59,280 bases of DNA, from positions 1 to 59,280 of the forward strand of contig JAJRWB010000077.1 in assembly GCA_024276995.1 (NCBI GenBank). Reading direction: 5' to 3'. Within the stretch, counting starts at the first letter, position 1. Every line of letters begins with the position of its first letter. The notes beneath the pieces were generated by a model. That model did not search any database. It saw only the letters and a program-made list of their open reading frames with translations, and had not been told where the DNA came from. Positions 47,580-55,633 of this stretch are shown here, piece after piece. A program made the translations under genes and the position numbers. This DNA comes from Candidatus Eiseniibacteriota bacterium (GTDB taxonomy: Bacteria > Orphanbacterota > Orphanbacteria > Orphanbacterales > Orphanbacteraceae).

Positions 47580-49472
47580 ATGGGCTGCCTGATCCGTGCG
47601 CTCCCTTTTCTTCTTCTACCGAACATCGGCCCGGCCGCGGCGGCGGACACCGCCGATTCCTACGTCGACTCCCTTGTCGAGCGGGCGGCCGCGGAGGGTC
47701 TTTCCCGCGATCCCTACTGGCGCACCCTCCTTCATTACAAGGGGGGAATCTTCGGCGTGAAAAGCCTTATCGATGATCGTCGTTTCTTCCTTTCCCCCGG
47801 GGGAAACGATGATCCCGAAGAAGAGATGGAAGCGACGATCCGCGGTTTCTTCACACCCCTCGAAGAGGGCGTGCGACATCCGGTCTGCCGGTTCGCCGCC
47901 CGGTTCGCGTGGCTAAAGGAGAGACTCGACATCGACGAGAGCCGCCTTCCCGTCCCCCGGTGCGACGCCTACGATACGCTGATCGATCAGATCGCCCCCG
48001 AATCGATCACCCTCATCTTTCCGACGTCCCACATGAACTCTCCCGCCTCGATGTACGGTCATACGCTTCTCACGATCCGGGGGGGCGATGGGAGCGATCT
48101 CCTTTCATACGCGGTGAACTACGCCGCCGTCACCGACGAAACGTTCGGACCGCTCTACATCGTCAAGGGACTCTTCGGTCTATACAGCGGCTTCTTCTCG
48201 ATCCTCCCGTACTACGCGAAACTTCAGGAATATAGCGATGTGAACGATCGCGACATCTGGGAGTACCCGATCGACCTTTCGCCGGAGGAGATCGACCGTC
48301 TCATGAGACACATCTACGAACTCCAGGACATCTCGTCGGACTACTATTTCTTCAGCGAAAACTGTTCGTACGATCTCCTGTTTCTACTCGATGCGGCACG
48401 GCCGGGACTCGACCTGACCGATCGCTGCGGCTGGTGGGTGATCCCCCTCGACACGGTGCGGCTCATCCGCCGGAGTGGCCTCGCATCGAAGGCGGTGTTC
48501 AGACCGTCGAAGTCGACGAAGATCCGCCATCTCGCGTCGCTCTTGTCGCACCGTGAAAAGAAGCTGGCGAGAAGCGTCGCTCTGGGCGAGAAGGAAGTCT
48601 CCGCGATCACCGGGGTGCTCGAGCCGACGGAGGTGAAGGCGGTGATCGCCGACCTCGCCGGGGAGTATCTCCAGTACCGGTATGCGAAGAAGGAAATGCC
48701 GAAAGAGGAATACGCAGGACGATTCCTCGCGGTGCTGAAGGCACGGAGCGAGCTGGGAGGCGCGGACTCGGAGCGCACGCCGATCCGCCCCCCGCCCCGG
48801 CCCGACGCCGGACATAAGTCGAACCGGATCAGTATCGGGCACGGCTTCGCCGAGGATCGGCCCTTCGAGGAGATCCGCCTTCGCCCGGCGTATCATTCTC
48901 TCGTGGACAACTCCGCCGGCTACAAGGAAGGCTCTCAGATCGTCTTCCTCGACATGGCGCTCCGCTACCGAACGATCGAGAAGAAGCTGGAGATCGAGCG
49001 TGTCGATCTGATCGACATCATCTCCCTCGCGCCGCGGGATCTCTTCTTCCAACAGACATCGTGGAAGGTGAGCACCGGTTTTCTCCACCGGACGATGAAG
49101 GACGGGAAGAGGCGGATGGTCTATAGGCTCAACTCCGGTTTCGGATACGCCTGGAAGACGCGCTTCACGGGAATCTGGTACTTCATGGTCGAATCGGATC
49201 TCAACGTCGGCGCCGTGCTCGACCACGGGTACTCCTTCGGCGGCGGGGGGAGCAGCGGCATGCTGCGGAGCATCGGGAGACGCTGGAGGCTCCACGTCTA
49301 CGCGCGCGACGTGTACCACGGCGCGGGCGACACCGACAACCTCTTCACGGCGGTGCTCGAACAGAACTTCGAAATCAGCGCGAACACGAGCGTCGCCGTC
49401 GAACTGAAGACCTCGGGCGAACGGGATCGGTGGGAACAGGAAGGGACGCTGAGATGGAATACGTTTTTCTGA
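47580..49472 (+). CDS. DUF4105 (Lnb-type N-terminal periplasmic domain) protein with C-terminal barrel-like region
   Basis: A 630-residue exported protein. After the signal peptide and a helical region, the DUF4105 domain shows FPTSHMNSPASMYGHTLLTIRGG, GLFGLYSGFFSILPYY, REWEYP-type DRDIWEYPIDL, and YYFFSENCSYDLLFLLDAARP. The His and Cys in these blocks resemble a papain-like or NlpC/P60-like catalytic pair. The last ~200 residues are strand-rich with aromatic ends (FFQQTSWKVSTGF, TLRWNTFF), suggesting an outer-membrane barrel. I chose ATG 47580, with GGAAGGGGG upstream; a TTG at 47553 is the longer option. Function is unknown; membership in the lacto-N-biosidase/Lnb-like group does not show activity. 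Confidence 0.85.
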   Translation: MGCLIRALPFLLLPNIGPAAAADTADSYVDSLVERAAAEGLSRDPYWRTLLHYKGGIFGVKSLIDDRRFFLSPGGNDDPEEEMEATIRGFFTPLEEGVRHPVCRFAARFAWLKERLDIDESRLPVPRCDAYDTLIDQIAPESITLIFPTSHMNSPASMYGHTLLTIRGGDGSDLLSYAVNYAAVTDETFGPLYIVKGLFGLYSGFFSILPYYAKLQEYSDVNDRDIWEYPIDLSPEEIDRLMRHIYELQDISSDYYFFSENCSYDLLFLLDAARPGLDLTDRCGWWVIPLDTVRLIRRSGLASKAVFRPSKSTKIRHLASLLSHREKKLARSVALGEKEVSAITGVLEPTEVKAVIADLAGEYLQYRYAKKEMPKEEYAGRFLAVLKARSELGGADSERTPIRPPPRPDAGHKSNRISIGHGFAEDRPFEEIRLRPAYHSLVDNSAGYKEGSQIVFLDMALRYRTIEKKLEIERVDLIDIISLAPRDLFFQQTSWKVSTGFLHRTMKDGKRRMVYRLNSGFGYAWKTRFTGIWYFMVESDLNVGAVLDHGYSFGGGGSSGMLRSIGRRWRLHVYARDVYHGAGDTDNLFTAVLEQNFEISANTSVAVELKTSGERDRWEQEGTLRWNTFF

Positions 49473-50089
49473 GAATCGCGCGGCAGACGCTTCCCGCTCT
49501 CGTTCTGCTTCTCGCAGGCTGTACCGCGTCGAGGGGGGGCACCGCGCAGAATCCGCCCGGCGCGACGCGGAACGAGACCGCGCCGGCGAGCAACCTCTCC
49601 ACCTCCCCCGCACGTTCCCCTTCCCGCCTGCCGGACGACGCCTTCGCTCTTCTCGCCGAAAGCGCGGCGGAATCGTGCGCCGTGTGCGCCCGCGATCTGA
49701 AGCGGGAGGCGTTCGCTGTCCTCGAAGAAACGCTTGTTCCCGGCGTACGGCTGGGAACCGATTCGACGGCGCACTTCACGCGCGCGGCGAAAAGCGAGGA
49801 CGAACTCGAGTTCGTGCCGTCGCCCGACGGGGGGACACGCCTTTCGCTCCGCTTCCACACCGGACCCGATCATCTCGTGGGAATCGCGGAGCGAGACTAC
49901 ACCGAACCGCGCCTCGCCGCGCGGGTCGCGTCCGCGCCGGCGGGAACTCTCTTCCGGGGAACGGTGGAAATCGTTCCCTTCGCCTACGGCGACGGCGCCG
50001 CTTGGCTCTACTTCGAGAAGGAGAATCACGTGCAGGTGCAATGCAGAATCATCGAGATCGAAGTGGAAGGGGCTCGGGCCGCCGAATAG
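49454..50089 (+). CDS. Small lipoprotein of the DUF3015-DUF4105 operon
   Basis: A 211-residue exported protein with lipobox LLAGC. A Ser/Pro/Thr-rich linker (about 35-65) is followed by a domain with CAVCARDLKREAF, a strand-rich region (ELEFVPSPDGGTRLSLRFHTGPDHLVG) and ENHVQVQCRIIEIEVEG at the end. Three cysteines in the mature domain could make disulphides. I recognise no family. It overlaps the DUF4105 stop by 19 bp and so is translated with it, and a strong terminator follows. It probably assists the DUF4105 protein at the outer membrane. Confidence 0.65.
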   Translation: MEYVFLRIARQTLPALVLLLAGCTASRGGTAQNPPGATRNETAPASNLSTSPARSPSRLPDDAFALLAESAAESCAVCARDLKREAFAVLEETLVPGVRLGTDSTAHFTRAAKSEDELEFVPSPDGGTRLSLRFHTGPDHLVGIAERDYTEPRLAARVASAPAGTLFRGTVEIVPFAYGDGAAWLYFEKENHVQVQCRIIEIEVEGARAAE

Positions 50090-50093
50090 GAAA

Positions 50094-50117
50094 CCCCGCC
50101 CTCATGCGAGGGCGGGG
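50094..50117. terminator. Bidirectional terminator hairpin
   Basis: A perfect 10-bp stem, CCCCGCCCTC (50094-50103) and GAGGGCGGGG (50108-50117), with an ATGC loop. On minus it is followed by TTT. It separates the convergent lipoprotein and peroxiredoxin genes. Confidence 0.75.
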
Positions 50118-50173
50118 CCGTCGTTTCATTCCATCCGGCCGGCGATAGGATCACCGGTTCAACACGGATCGCG

Positions 50174-50641
50174 TCAGACGAGCGATTTCACCTTTTCAAG
50201 AAGCTCCATCGGCTGGCGGGCGCCGTCGGGCCCGACCGACTCCGACCAGAGAACTTTCCCTTCCTTGTCGATGAGCACCGTCGCGCGGTCCGAGATGCCC
50301 GCGTCTTCGAGCCAGAGACCATACTTCTTCGCCACTTCGCCCTTGGGGTGGAAATCGGCCATCAGGGGGAAATTGATCCCGCTGAATCCGGCGGACCACG
50401 CCCGGTGGCAGAACTTCGAGTCCACGCTGAGTCCCAGGACCTGGGTCTCCACCGCGTCGAACTGCTCGAGAAGAGCGTTCAGACCCGGTATCTCGATGCT
50501 TCAGGTGGGGGTGAAATCGAGAGGATACGATACGAGAAGCACATTCTTCGAACCGCGAAAATCGGACAGCGACACCATCTCGTCCTTGTGGGTGTCGAGC
50601 TTGAAGTCCGGTGCCGTGGCTCCGGCAGCGATCAACGCCAT
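50174..50641 (-). CDS. Selenocysteine-containing peroxiredoxin (in-frame UGA at codon 47)
   Basis: A thiol-peroxidase-fold protein of 155 residues if UGA is read as selenocysteine. The N-terminal part, GATAPDFKLDTHKDEMVSLSDFRG then VLLVSYPLDFTPT, leads to TGA (50501-50503) exactly where Cys-type relatives have their peroxidatic cysteine (FTPxCxxEIPG). The frame then continues with SIEIPGLNALLEQF, VLGLSVDSKFCHRAW, and the end of the family. A second Cys (SKFCHRAW) could act as the resolving residue. The ATG at 50641 has GGAGG eight bases upstream, and a strong promoter lies beyond it. Conventional calling would keep only residues 64-155. A stop mutation of a Cys codon is the alternative. Confidence 0.85.
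50464..50499 (-). promoter_or_regulatory. Candidate bacterial SECIS element
   Basis: Just after the UGA the minus strand can fold. TCGAGA pairs with TCTCGA, extended by GC/GC with a bulged A. An inner CG/CG pair closes an apical loop GGTCTGAA. The GGTCTG begins 16 bases after the UGA; in E. coli fdhF mRNA an identical GGUCUG begins 19 bases after it. Bacterial SelB recognises a G-U in such a loop. The bases also encode the conserved Gly-Leu, so part of the match may be coincidental. Confidence 0.6.
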
Positions 50642-50710
50642 GAAAACTACCTCCGATTCAAAAGTTGCAAGGAACCGCGTGCGGCCGTGGACACGGCCGC
50701 GACCACCCGA

Positions 50711-50740
50711 AATATAGTCGAACTTTCATATTGCGGTCAA
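50711..50740 (-). promoter_or_regulatory. Promoter of the selenoprotein-type peroxiredoxin gene
   Basis: On minus, TTGACC (50740-50735), an 18-bp spacer and TATATT (50716-50711) precede the peroxiredoxin ATG by about 70 bases, leaving a short untranslated leader of roughly 63 bases. It supports the full-length frame rather than the truncated downstream ORF. Confidence 0.65.
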
Positions 50741-50810
50741 GGGAAGACTCCCGGACGCCTCGCTGCTCACCCTCCGGCGCCTCCCGGAAACGCGGCAATC
50801 CGGCGGCGCC

Positions 50811-50993
50811 TTACCGGCCGCTCCTTTTCTTCGCATCGATCAGCTCTTTCCGAAAAGTGCGCGCATCCTGCTCCAGGTCGTTGTCTTCCGTGTTGTGGAT
50901 CACCTCCCCGAGCAGCTGGATCGCCTGGTCGAGCTTTCGCCCGTTCGCCAGGCGAACCGCTTCGTTGTACATGTCGATCATCTCTTGACGTTT
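50811..50993 (-). other. In-frame continuation of the TPR protein beyond an amber stop
   Basis: Directly after the TAG, the same frame encodes 60 more residues ending in TAA: KRQEMIDMYNEAVRLANG, LDQAIQLLGEVI and a basic end. This reads as one more TPR-like helix pair, the usual closing repeat of such proteins. It may belong to a 601-codon gene broken by a nonsense change. Alternatively it is a separate 56-codon ORF starting at ATG 50981, where GGGAGGGAT lies about 14 bases upstream, rather far for a ribosome binding site. Confidence 0.5.
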
Positions 50994-52616
50994 CTATCCC
51001 TCCCGGATCCTCACCGCCCAGTCCCTGTAGCCGGTTCTGATCTCGGGATCGGCGGCCGCGGCGGCGAGCCGATCGATGATGACGAGGGCGGAATCGACTT
51101 CTCCCGCTTCGATCAGCCGATCGGCCCGATCGCCGTCGAAGTTGTCGATCGCTCGATTCACGTTCTTCAGGTAGTCCGGATCGTTCAGCGGTACAAAAAA
51201 CGAATCCCTGAGCGTTGCCGCGCCCGGCCTGTCGCCGGATGCGAGATCGAGAAGGAGGAGAGCGTACGCCGCTTCCGCGCTTCGAGGGAGAAGCTCGTGC
51301 GCCCTGGTGAGCGCCTCGATGCCCGGCCCAAGGTCGTCATCGCCGGAACGATAGGTCGAGGCAAGACCGATGCAGGCGGGGGCAAAGGCATCGTTCCGCT
51401 CGATGGAACGACGGTACTCCGACCGGGCGAGATCTCTCCTTCGAAGTGCGAGGCCGGCCGACGAACCGTCCGACTCTTCCCACGTGCGTCGATAGATCTC
51501 TCCGAGATAGTAATGGGCCAGAAAATCACCCTCGTCCGCCTCGACGGCGCGGCCGAGATGATCGAGAGCGGCGGAAAAGTCTTTCTTTTCGATTTCCATC
51601 GCCGCGAGACCGACGAGGGCGCCCGTGTGGGCCGGCTCCATCTCGAGGAGCTTCTCGAAATGCGCACGCGCCTCTTCCTCCCCCCCCGTCCTGTGAGCAA
51701 GCAGATCTCCCAACCGGAACACCGTCTCCGGGTAGTCAAGCCGCCGGGTCCGTACGTCCTTGTCGATTTCGAATTCCTCGAACCGATACTCCACGTAGTC
51801 AAAAGCTTCGTCTTTCAAAAATTTCTTCAGCTGTTCCGTCAAGACGGCCGCATCGCTCCCGAAGGCGAGAGGGACGGCCTCGCGGGATGTCTTCCCCGCG
51901 GCGAGCACTTCGATGTACCGGTTCAATCTCTCGATGCTGTTCTCCTCGGACATGAGCATGTGAACCGTCGCCCACGATTCTCCGCAAAGAAACTCCTTTT
52001 CGCTCCCCCCTCCCAGATAAACTTTCGAGTCCCATCCCGTTCGAAAGAGCCGATTCAGCGGTATGAGCCTGTATTCCTTCAGCCGATCGATGAACAGGTC
52101 GATCGGATAGCCGATTCGCACCTTATCGCCCTTGAGCTGCAAGGTGCTGTAGTAGTTCGCCAACCCGAGATCGAGCCAAAGAGGAAGCCGCCGGCTGACG
52201 TTGTTCTCCAAGAAGTGATGAACGTATCCCCAGTAGATCGTACTCGACGGATTCTTGCGGCTGTCCGATCGGATCGCTACGTAGTCGGCGTCCCTTCCGG
52301 GCATGTAGTAGCCCACGGTGATGCTCTCGGAATTCCCGGGCGCCATGTACCGTTCGAACGACTTCTCGCTCCGAAAGATATAGGAGCGGAAAGGGACGGG
52401 CGTATCGACGGTGAAAGACGACATGAGCCTTTGAAGAACCACCCGCAAACGCTCCAGGCTCAGGGCGATATTCTTCGTCTCCCCTTCACCGGCGTCCGAG
52501 TAGAGAACGAAATTCTCCGTCCTTACTTCGATCCACTTTTCTCGTTTTCCGGGGATCGCATGGGCGGTGTGCGAAAAAAGCACGATGAGGACAAAGACTA
52601 CAGGAAACCGTTTCAT
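50994..52616 (-). CDS. TPR protein with an inactivated gluzincin-like peptidase domain
   Basis: A 540-residue exported protein with a signal peptide (first ~20 residues). A domain of about 230 residues resembles the DUF1570/peptidase-MA-like fold that usually carries HExxH. Here the metal-binding motif reads WGYVHH (129-134), with the first His and the catalytic Glu replaced. The usual NEGLAE reads LDLGLAN (148-154). It is thus predicted to be inactive. The rest is tetratricopeptide-like repeats (FEKLLEMEPAHTGALVGLAAME, AHYYLGEIYRR). The frame ends at TAG (50996-50994), but the TPR pattern continues in frame past it (see next entry). GGAGGG precedes the ATG. Confidence 0.75.
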   Translation of the reverse strand: MKRFPVVFVLIVLFSHTAHAIPGKREKWIEVRTENFVLYSDAGEGETKNIALSLERLRVVLQRLMSSFTVDTPVPFRSYIFRSEKSFERYMAPGNSESITVGYYMPGRDADYVAIRSDSRKNPSSTIYWGYVHHFLENNVSRRLPLWLDLGLANYYSTLQLKGDKVRIGYPIDLFIDRLKEYRLIPLNRLFRTGWDSKVYLGGGSEKEFLCGESWATVHMLMSEENSIERLNRYIEVLAAGKTSREAVPLAFGSDAAVLTEQLKKFLKDEAFDYVEYRFEEFEIDKDVRTRRLDYPETVFRLGDLLAHRTGGEEEARAHFEKLLEMEPAHTGALVGLAAMEIEKKDFSAALDHLGRAVEADEGDFLAHYYLGEIYRRTWEESDGSSAGLALRRRDLARSEYRRSIERNDAFAPACIGLASTYRSGDDDLGPGIEALTRAHELLPRSAEAAYALLLLDLASGDRPGAATLRDSFFVPLNDPDYLKNVNRAIDNFDGDRADRLIEAGEVDSALVIIDRLAAAAADPEIRTGYRDWAVRIREG

Positions 52617-52708
52617 TGCAGATCTCCCTCCTGAAATGAACGGAAGAAGATCGTGCCCGAATCCGGATCAACTGTCAACTATCAATCCAGTAATTGAAAC
52701 GCGAAACA

Positions 52709-52734
52709 GCCCGGGGAACGGCTGCTCCCCGGGC
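52709..52734 (-). terminator. Terminator of the secreted protease gene
   Basis: GCCCGGGGA (52709-52717) pairs with TCCCCGGGC (52726-52734) around an eight-base loop, and the minus strand continues TGTTTCG. It lies 26 bp beyond the stop of the fungalysin/thermolysin-like gene. Confidence 0.65.
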
Positions 52735-52759
52735 CGCACCTGTGCTGCAGCGATTCGCT

Positions 52760-55504
52760 CTACTTCAGGAAGGTCACCTTCCGTGTCTTCACGAACCCAT
52801 CCGATTTCAGGCGGTAGAAGTAGACGCCTGCGCTCACCTTTCGGCCCGAGTCGTTCGCGCCGTCCCACGTGACGGCGTACTCTCCGGACGAACGGAAGCC
52901 GCTTGCGAGCGTTTTCACATGGCGGCCGGTTACGTCGAACACGTCGAGCGCCACGTCGGAGCCATTCCCCGGAATCGCGAAGCGGATCGTGGTGGACGGA
53001 CGGAACGGGTTCGGGCGCGCCGCGCCGAGGGCGAAGCGGAGCGGGAAGCTCCCAGCGGCGGCGATGCCGGTGGCGATACTGTCGCAGGTGTAACCCGAAA
53101 CGTCGTTGATCCCCCAGCTGTTCAGCGTTCCGGTATCGGCGCCGGCATTATCGGAGACGATCATCGTCCAGACGCCGTCGATCGGATCGCCGATCATCGC
53201 CGAAAGCGACTGCGCCGGTGTCAGCGTCCCCGGGTAGTTCCCGATGATGTCGTTCGCGGAGCTACCGGTCTGGTTGTGCAGGATTACTTGCGTTCCCGCG
53301 GGCGACTGGAGCGTGACGATCAGGTCACCGATCCACGTGTGGGTGATGTTCAAATCGACATTCAGGTTCGCCGTCACCGTTGCGCCGGTGCCGCTCACCG
53401 TCATCTTGCTCGTAATTCCGACCGGATCGTTGTCGGGAATCGCCAGGCCCGGAGAGACCGACTGGCTTACGCCGACCACGACGCCGGTGCCCATCGTCGA
53501 GGGCTGGGTCGTTGAGTTGGGCGCGCCGTCGTCGTAACTGATCAGGAGGCTCAGATCGACAGGATCGCCGCACACGTGGCTCGCGGGAATTGTAATCGTG
53601 TAGTCGGTGGCGTTCGTCCCAGAAGCCCCCGCCCCCAGATCGGGATAGGCGGACGATCCTTGATCGACGATCACGCCGGGGGTCGACGAAGAGAGCACGG
53701 CGGAGACGGCCGTCACGCCGACCGAGCCGATATTCGTGATGTCGATCGTGAACGACACCGTCTCGCCCGGATCGGCGGCGTTGTTCGCGCCCGCCGAGGT
53801 GAACAAGGGGCTTCCGGCGACGAGCGAGGCGACCGGTGCGGTCACCGTGTAGCCGGTGGCGGTGAAGCCGTTGTAGATCGCCGTGATGTCGGACGAGGGG
53901 TAACCGAGGGCGGACGCGGCGTTCAGCACCGCCTGGGCGGCGTCGTTCTGGCTCGACGACGCATTCGTCATCGCCAGTCCCTCGTATACCGCGCGATCGA
54001 TTTGCTGGCGGCCGATCTGGTCGTAGATCCCCATGAGGGAGGTCGACCAGATCTGCCCATCGGTGTGGACCTGGCCGACGAGTCCGCCCGGATAGGTGGC
54101 GGAATAGTTGGTGATCCGTCCCGCCCAAAACGGGTTATGACCATCCCAGCTGTATACCCAGTTGTACTCGGGATCCGACGGCGCCCACTGGCCGAGGCTC
54201 CTGCTGTACGACTGCGCGATGTAATCGCCCGTTCCCTCGCTGAGACCGTCGACCTGCGAGAGGTTGCCGCCGGTCAGCCAGTCGTGGAGCGCGTGGCCGA
54301 GTTCGTGGGTGACCACGTCGGCATCCTCGGAATCGTCGACTCCTCCTTCTCCGAAAGCGATTTCACCGGTCGACGAGGTGTAGTGCGAATTGTCCGCGCC
54401 GCTGAGGCCGTGGGGATCGAAGCGCACGCCGCCGGAATACTGGATCGGCATGACCGAGACGCCGAGGGTCGTGTTGATGTATCGCATCGTCTGGTCGATC
54501 TGGTAGTAACAGAGCACCGCCTCGAAAGCGTCATCGAAACGATTGTAGTTGAACGTCGTGCTCCCCTGTGTGAACAGACCGTTGAAGGGCGACTCCGTGT
54601 CGGTGATCACCGCATACGGACCCGCGAGCTTGTAGGTGCCGCCGCCGATATCGGTGATATCGAGGAGCGTCACACTCGTCCGCGTCGCGTCGAGCGAGGC
54701 GTTCGTCGCGTCATTGTTGTCGACATAGTTGCCGCCGTACTGCGCGCCGGCGACGGACAGCGGATCGGGATCCGACGTGAGACCGCTTCCGTTGATATAG
54801 GCCGCCCGATCGAGGACCCGCACGATCACGCCCGTCTGCGCGTCGACGAGAACCTCCCAGTCCCCGTGCGGCGCGGTGCGCGGTGCGATCTTCACCTGGT
54901 AGACGAGCGACGACTGTCCAGCGGCGGGTAGGATCGACAGCGTGGTTTGGTCGAAGGCGAGCGGTCCGTCGGCGCCCAGGTAGTCGAGCGCGATCCGACG
55001 CGCCTCGGCGCCGGCAAGGGCGGGCGTGATAGAAGGAACGCTGATCTTCGATTCGAACCCGTTCATCGCGAAGATCACGTGATCCGACTTATCGATGGTG
55101 ACGGCGATGTCGTCGCCGAGAACCGGAAGTCCACGGTATTTCTGGTGGAAGCGGACCGTCGTCCCGGCGAGGCCTTCCCTGGTGAAGTAGTTCTCCAGGT
55201 CGGCGGGAGCCGCCTCCTGCATGTGGAGCAGTTCGGCGTTGTCCGAAAGGAAGCGGCGCGCCATCGTCTCGGCGTCGGCATGCGCCGCCGTGTAGTTCGG
55301 GCTGTACAGGGCGCGCGCGATCTTCGTGTCCGCCTCGAAGGCGATCCGGTCCCGCACGACCTTCGCTTTCGGCACCGTCCGTCCTATCTCGGCCGGAATC
55401 GCCGCGTTCCTTACGGGAGCGCGAACACCCGCAAGGAAGGGGACGGTCGCTGCCAGGACGGCGAGTTGCAGAATAAAACGACGTATTCCGGGGCGGTTCT
55501 TCAT
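52760..55504 (-). CDS. Secreted metalloprotease (FTP propeptide, gluzincin domain, P-domain, FlgD-type tail)
   Basis: A 914-residue exported protease. After a signal helix, an FTP propeptide-like region (residues ~60-250) includes RFHQKYRGLPVLGDDIAVTID, which blocks the enzyme until cleaved. The catalytic domain has VVTHELGHALHDWL (HExxH zinc site) and GLSEGTGDYIAQSYSR, whose Glu fits the third zinc ligand. A CARDB-like middle precedes a proprotein-convertase P domain (THTWIGDLIVTLQSPAGTQVIL, DPIDGVWTMIVSDNAGADTGTLNSWGI). A FlgD Ig-like C-terminus (ARPNPFRPSTTIRFAIP, KVSAGVYFYRLKSDG) closes it. ATG 55504 has GGAGGAG upstream; the frame is open to 55576. Fungalysin or thermolysin-like specificity is likely. 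Confidence 0.9.
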   Translation of the reverse strand: MKNRPGIRRFILQLAVLAATVPFLAGVRAPVRNAAIPAEIGRTVPKAKVVRDRIAFEADTKIARALYSPNYTAAHADAETMARRFLSDNAELLHMQEAAPADLENYFTREGLAGTTVRFHQKYRGLPVLGDDIAVTIDKSDHVIFAMNGFESKISVPSITPALAGAEARRIALDYLGADGPLAFDQTTLSILPAAGQSSLVYQVKIAPRTAPHGDWEVLVDAQTGVIVRVLDRAAYINGSGLTSDPDPLSVAGAQYGGNYVDNNDATNASLDATRTSVTLLDITDIGGGTYKLAGPYAVITDTESPFNGLFTQGSTTFNYNRFDDAFEAVLCYYQIDQTMRYINTTLGVSVMPIQYSGGVRFDPHGLSGADNSHYTSSTGEIAFGEGGVDDSEDADVVTHELGHALHDWLTGGNLSQVDGLSEGTGDYIAQSYSRSLGQWAPSDPEYNWVYSWDGHNPFWAGRITNYSATYPGGLVGQVHTDGQIWSTSLMGIYDQIGRQQIDRAVYEGLAMTNASSSQNDAAQAVLNAASALGYPSSDITAIYNGFTATGYTVTAPVASLVAGSPLFTSAGANNAADPGETVSFTIDITNIGSVGVTAVSAVLSSSTPGVIVDQGSSAYPDLGAGASGTNATDYTITIPASHVCGDPVDLSLLISYDDGAPNSTTQPSTMGTGVVVGVSQSVSPGLAIPDNDPVGITSKMTVSGTGATVTANLNVDLNITHTWIGDLIVTLQSPAGTQVILHNQTGSSANDIIGNYPGTLTPAQSLSAMIGDPIDGVWTMIVSDNAGADTGTLNSWGINDVSGYTCDSIATGIAAAGSFPLRFALGAARPNPFRPSTTIRFAIPGNGSDVALDVFDVTGRHVKTLASGFRSSGEYAVTWDGANDSGRKVSAGVYFYRLKSDGFVKTRKVTFLK

Positions 55505-55596
55505 TTTTCTCCTCCAGCGGCTGCGGTTCGGCTCTGGCGACGCGACGGGCGCGGCACACGACTTGGGGGGCGTCAAGACCGGTACGAAGCAACACC

Positions 55597-55602
55597 ATTA
55601 TA
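55597..55602 (-). promoter_or_regulatory. Candidate -10 (TATAAT) of the protease gene
   Basis: A perfect TATAAT on minus about 95 bp upstream of the protease ATG, inside the short gap after the SLC13 stop. No strong -35 lies at 17 bp, so it is a candidate only. Confidence 0.4.
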
Positions 55603-55633
55603 ACATGGAAGGGTCCCGAAACGCCAGAAGATC

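Noticed and set aside
50174-50452. Independent 92-residue peroxiredoxin C-terminal protein
   Set aside because: It would lack the catalytic residue, has no ribosome binding site, and its family sequence continues upstream in frame through the UGA to a good start.
30621-50996. Genome-wide reassignment of TAG
   Set aside because: TAG ends at least a dozen complete genes here (for example gdhA, boxB-operon aldehyde dehydrogenase, Ppx, SLC13), so the two in-frame ambers are exceptions.
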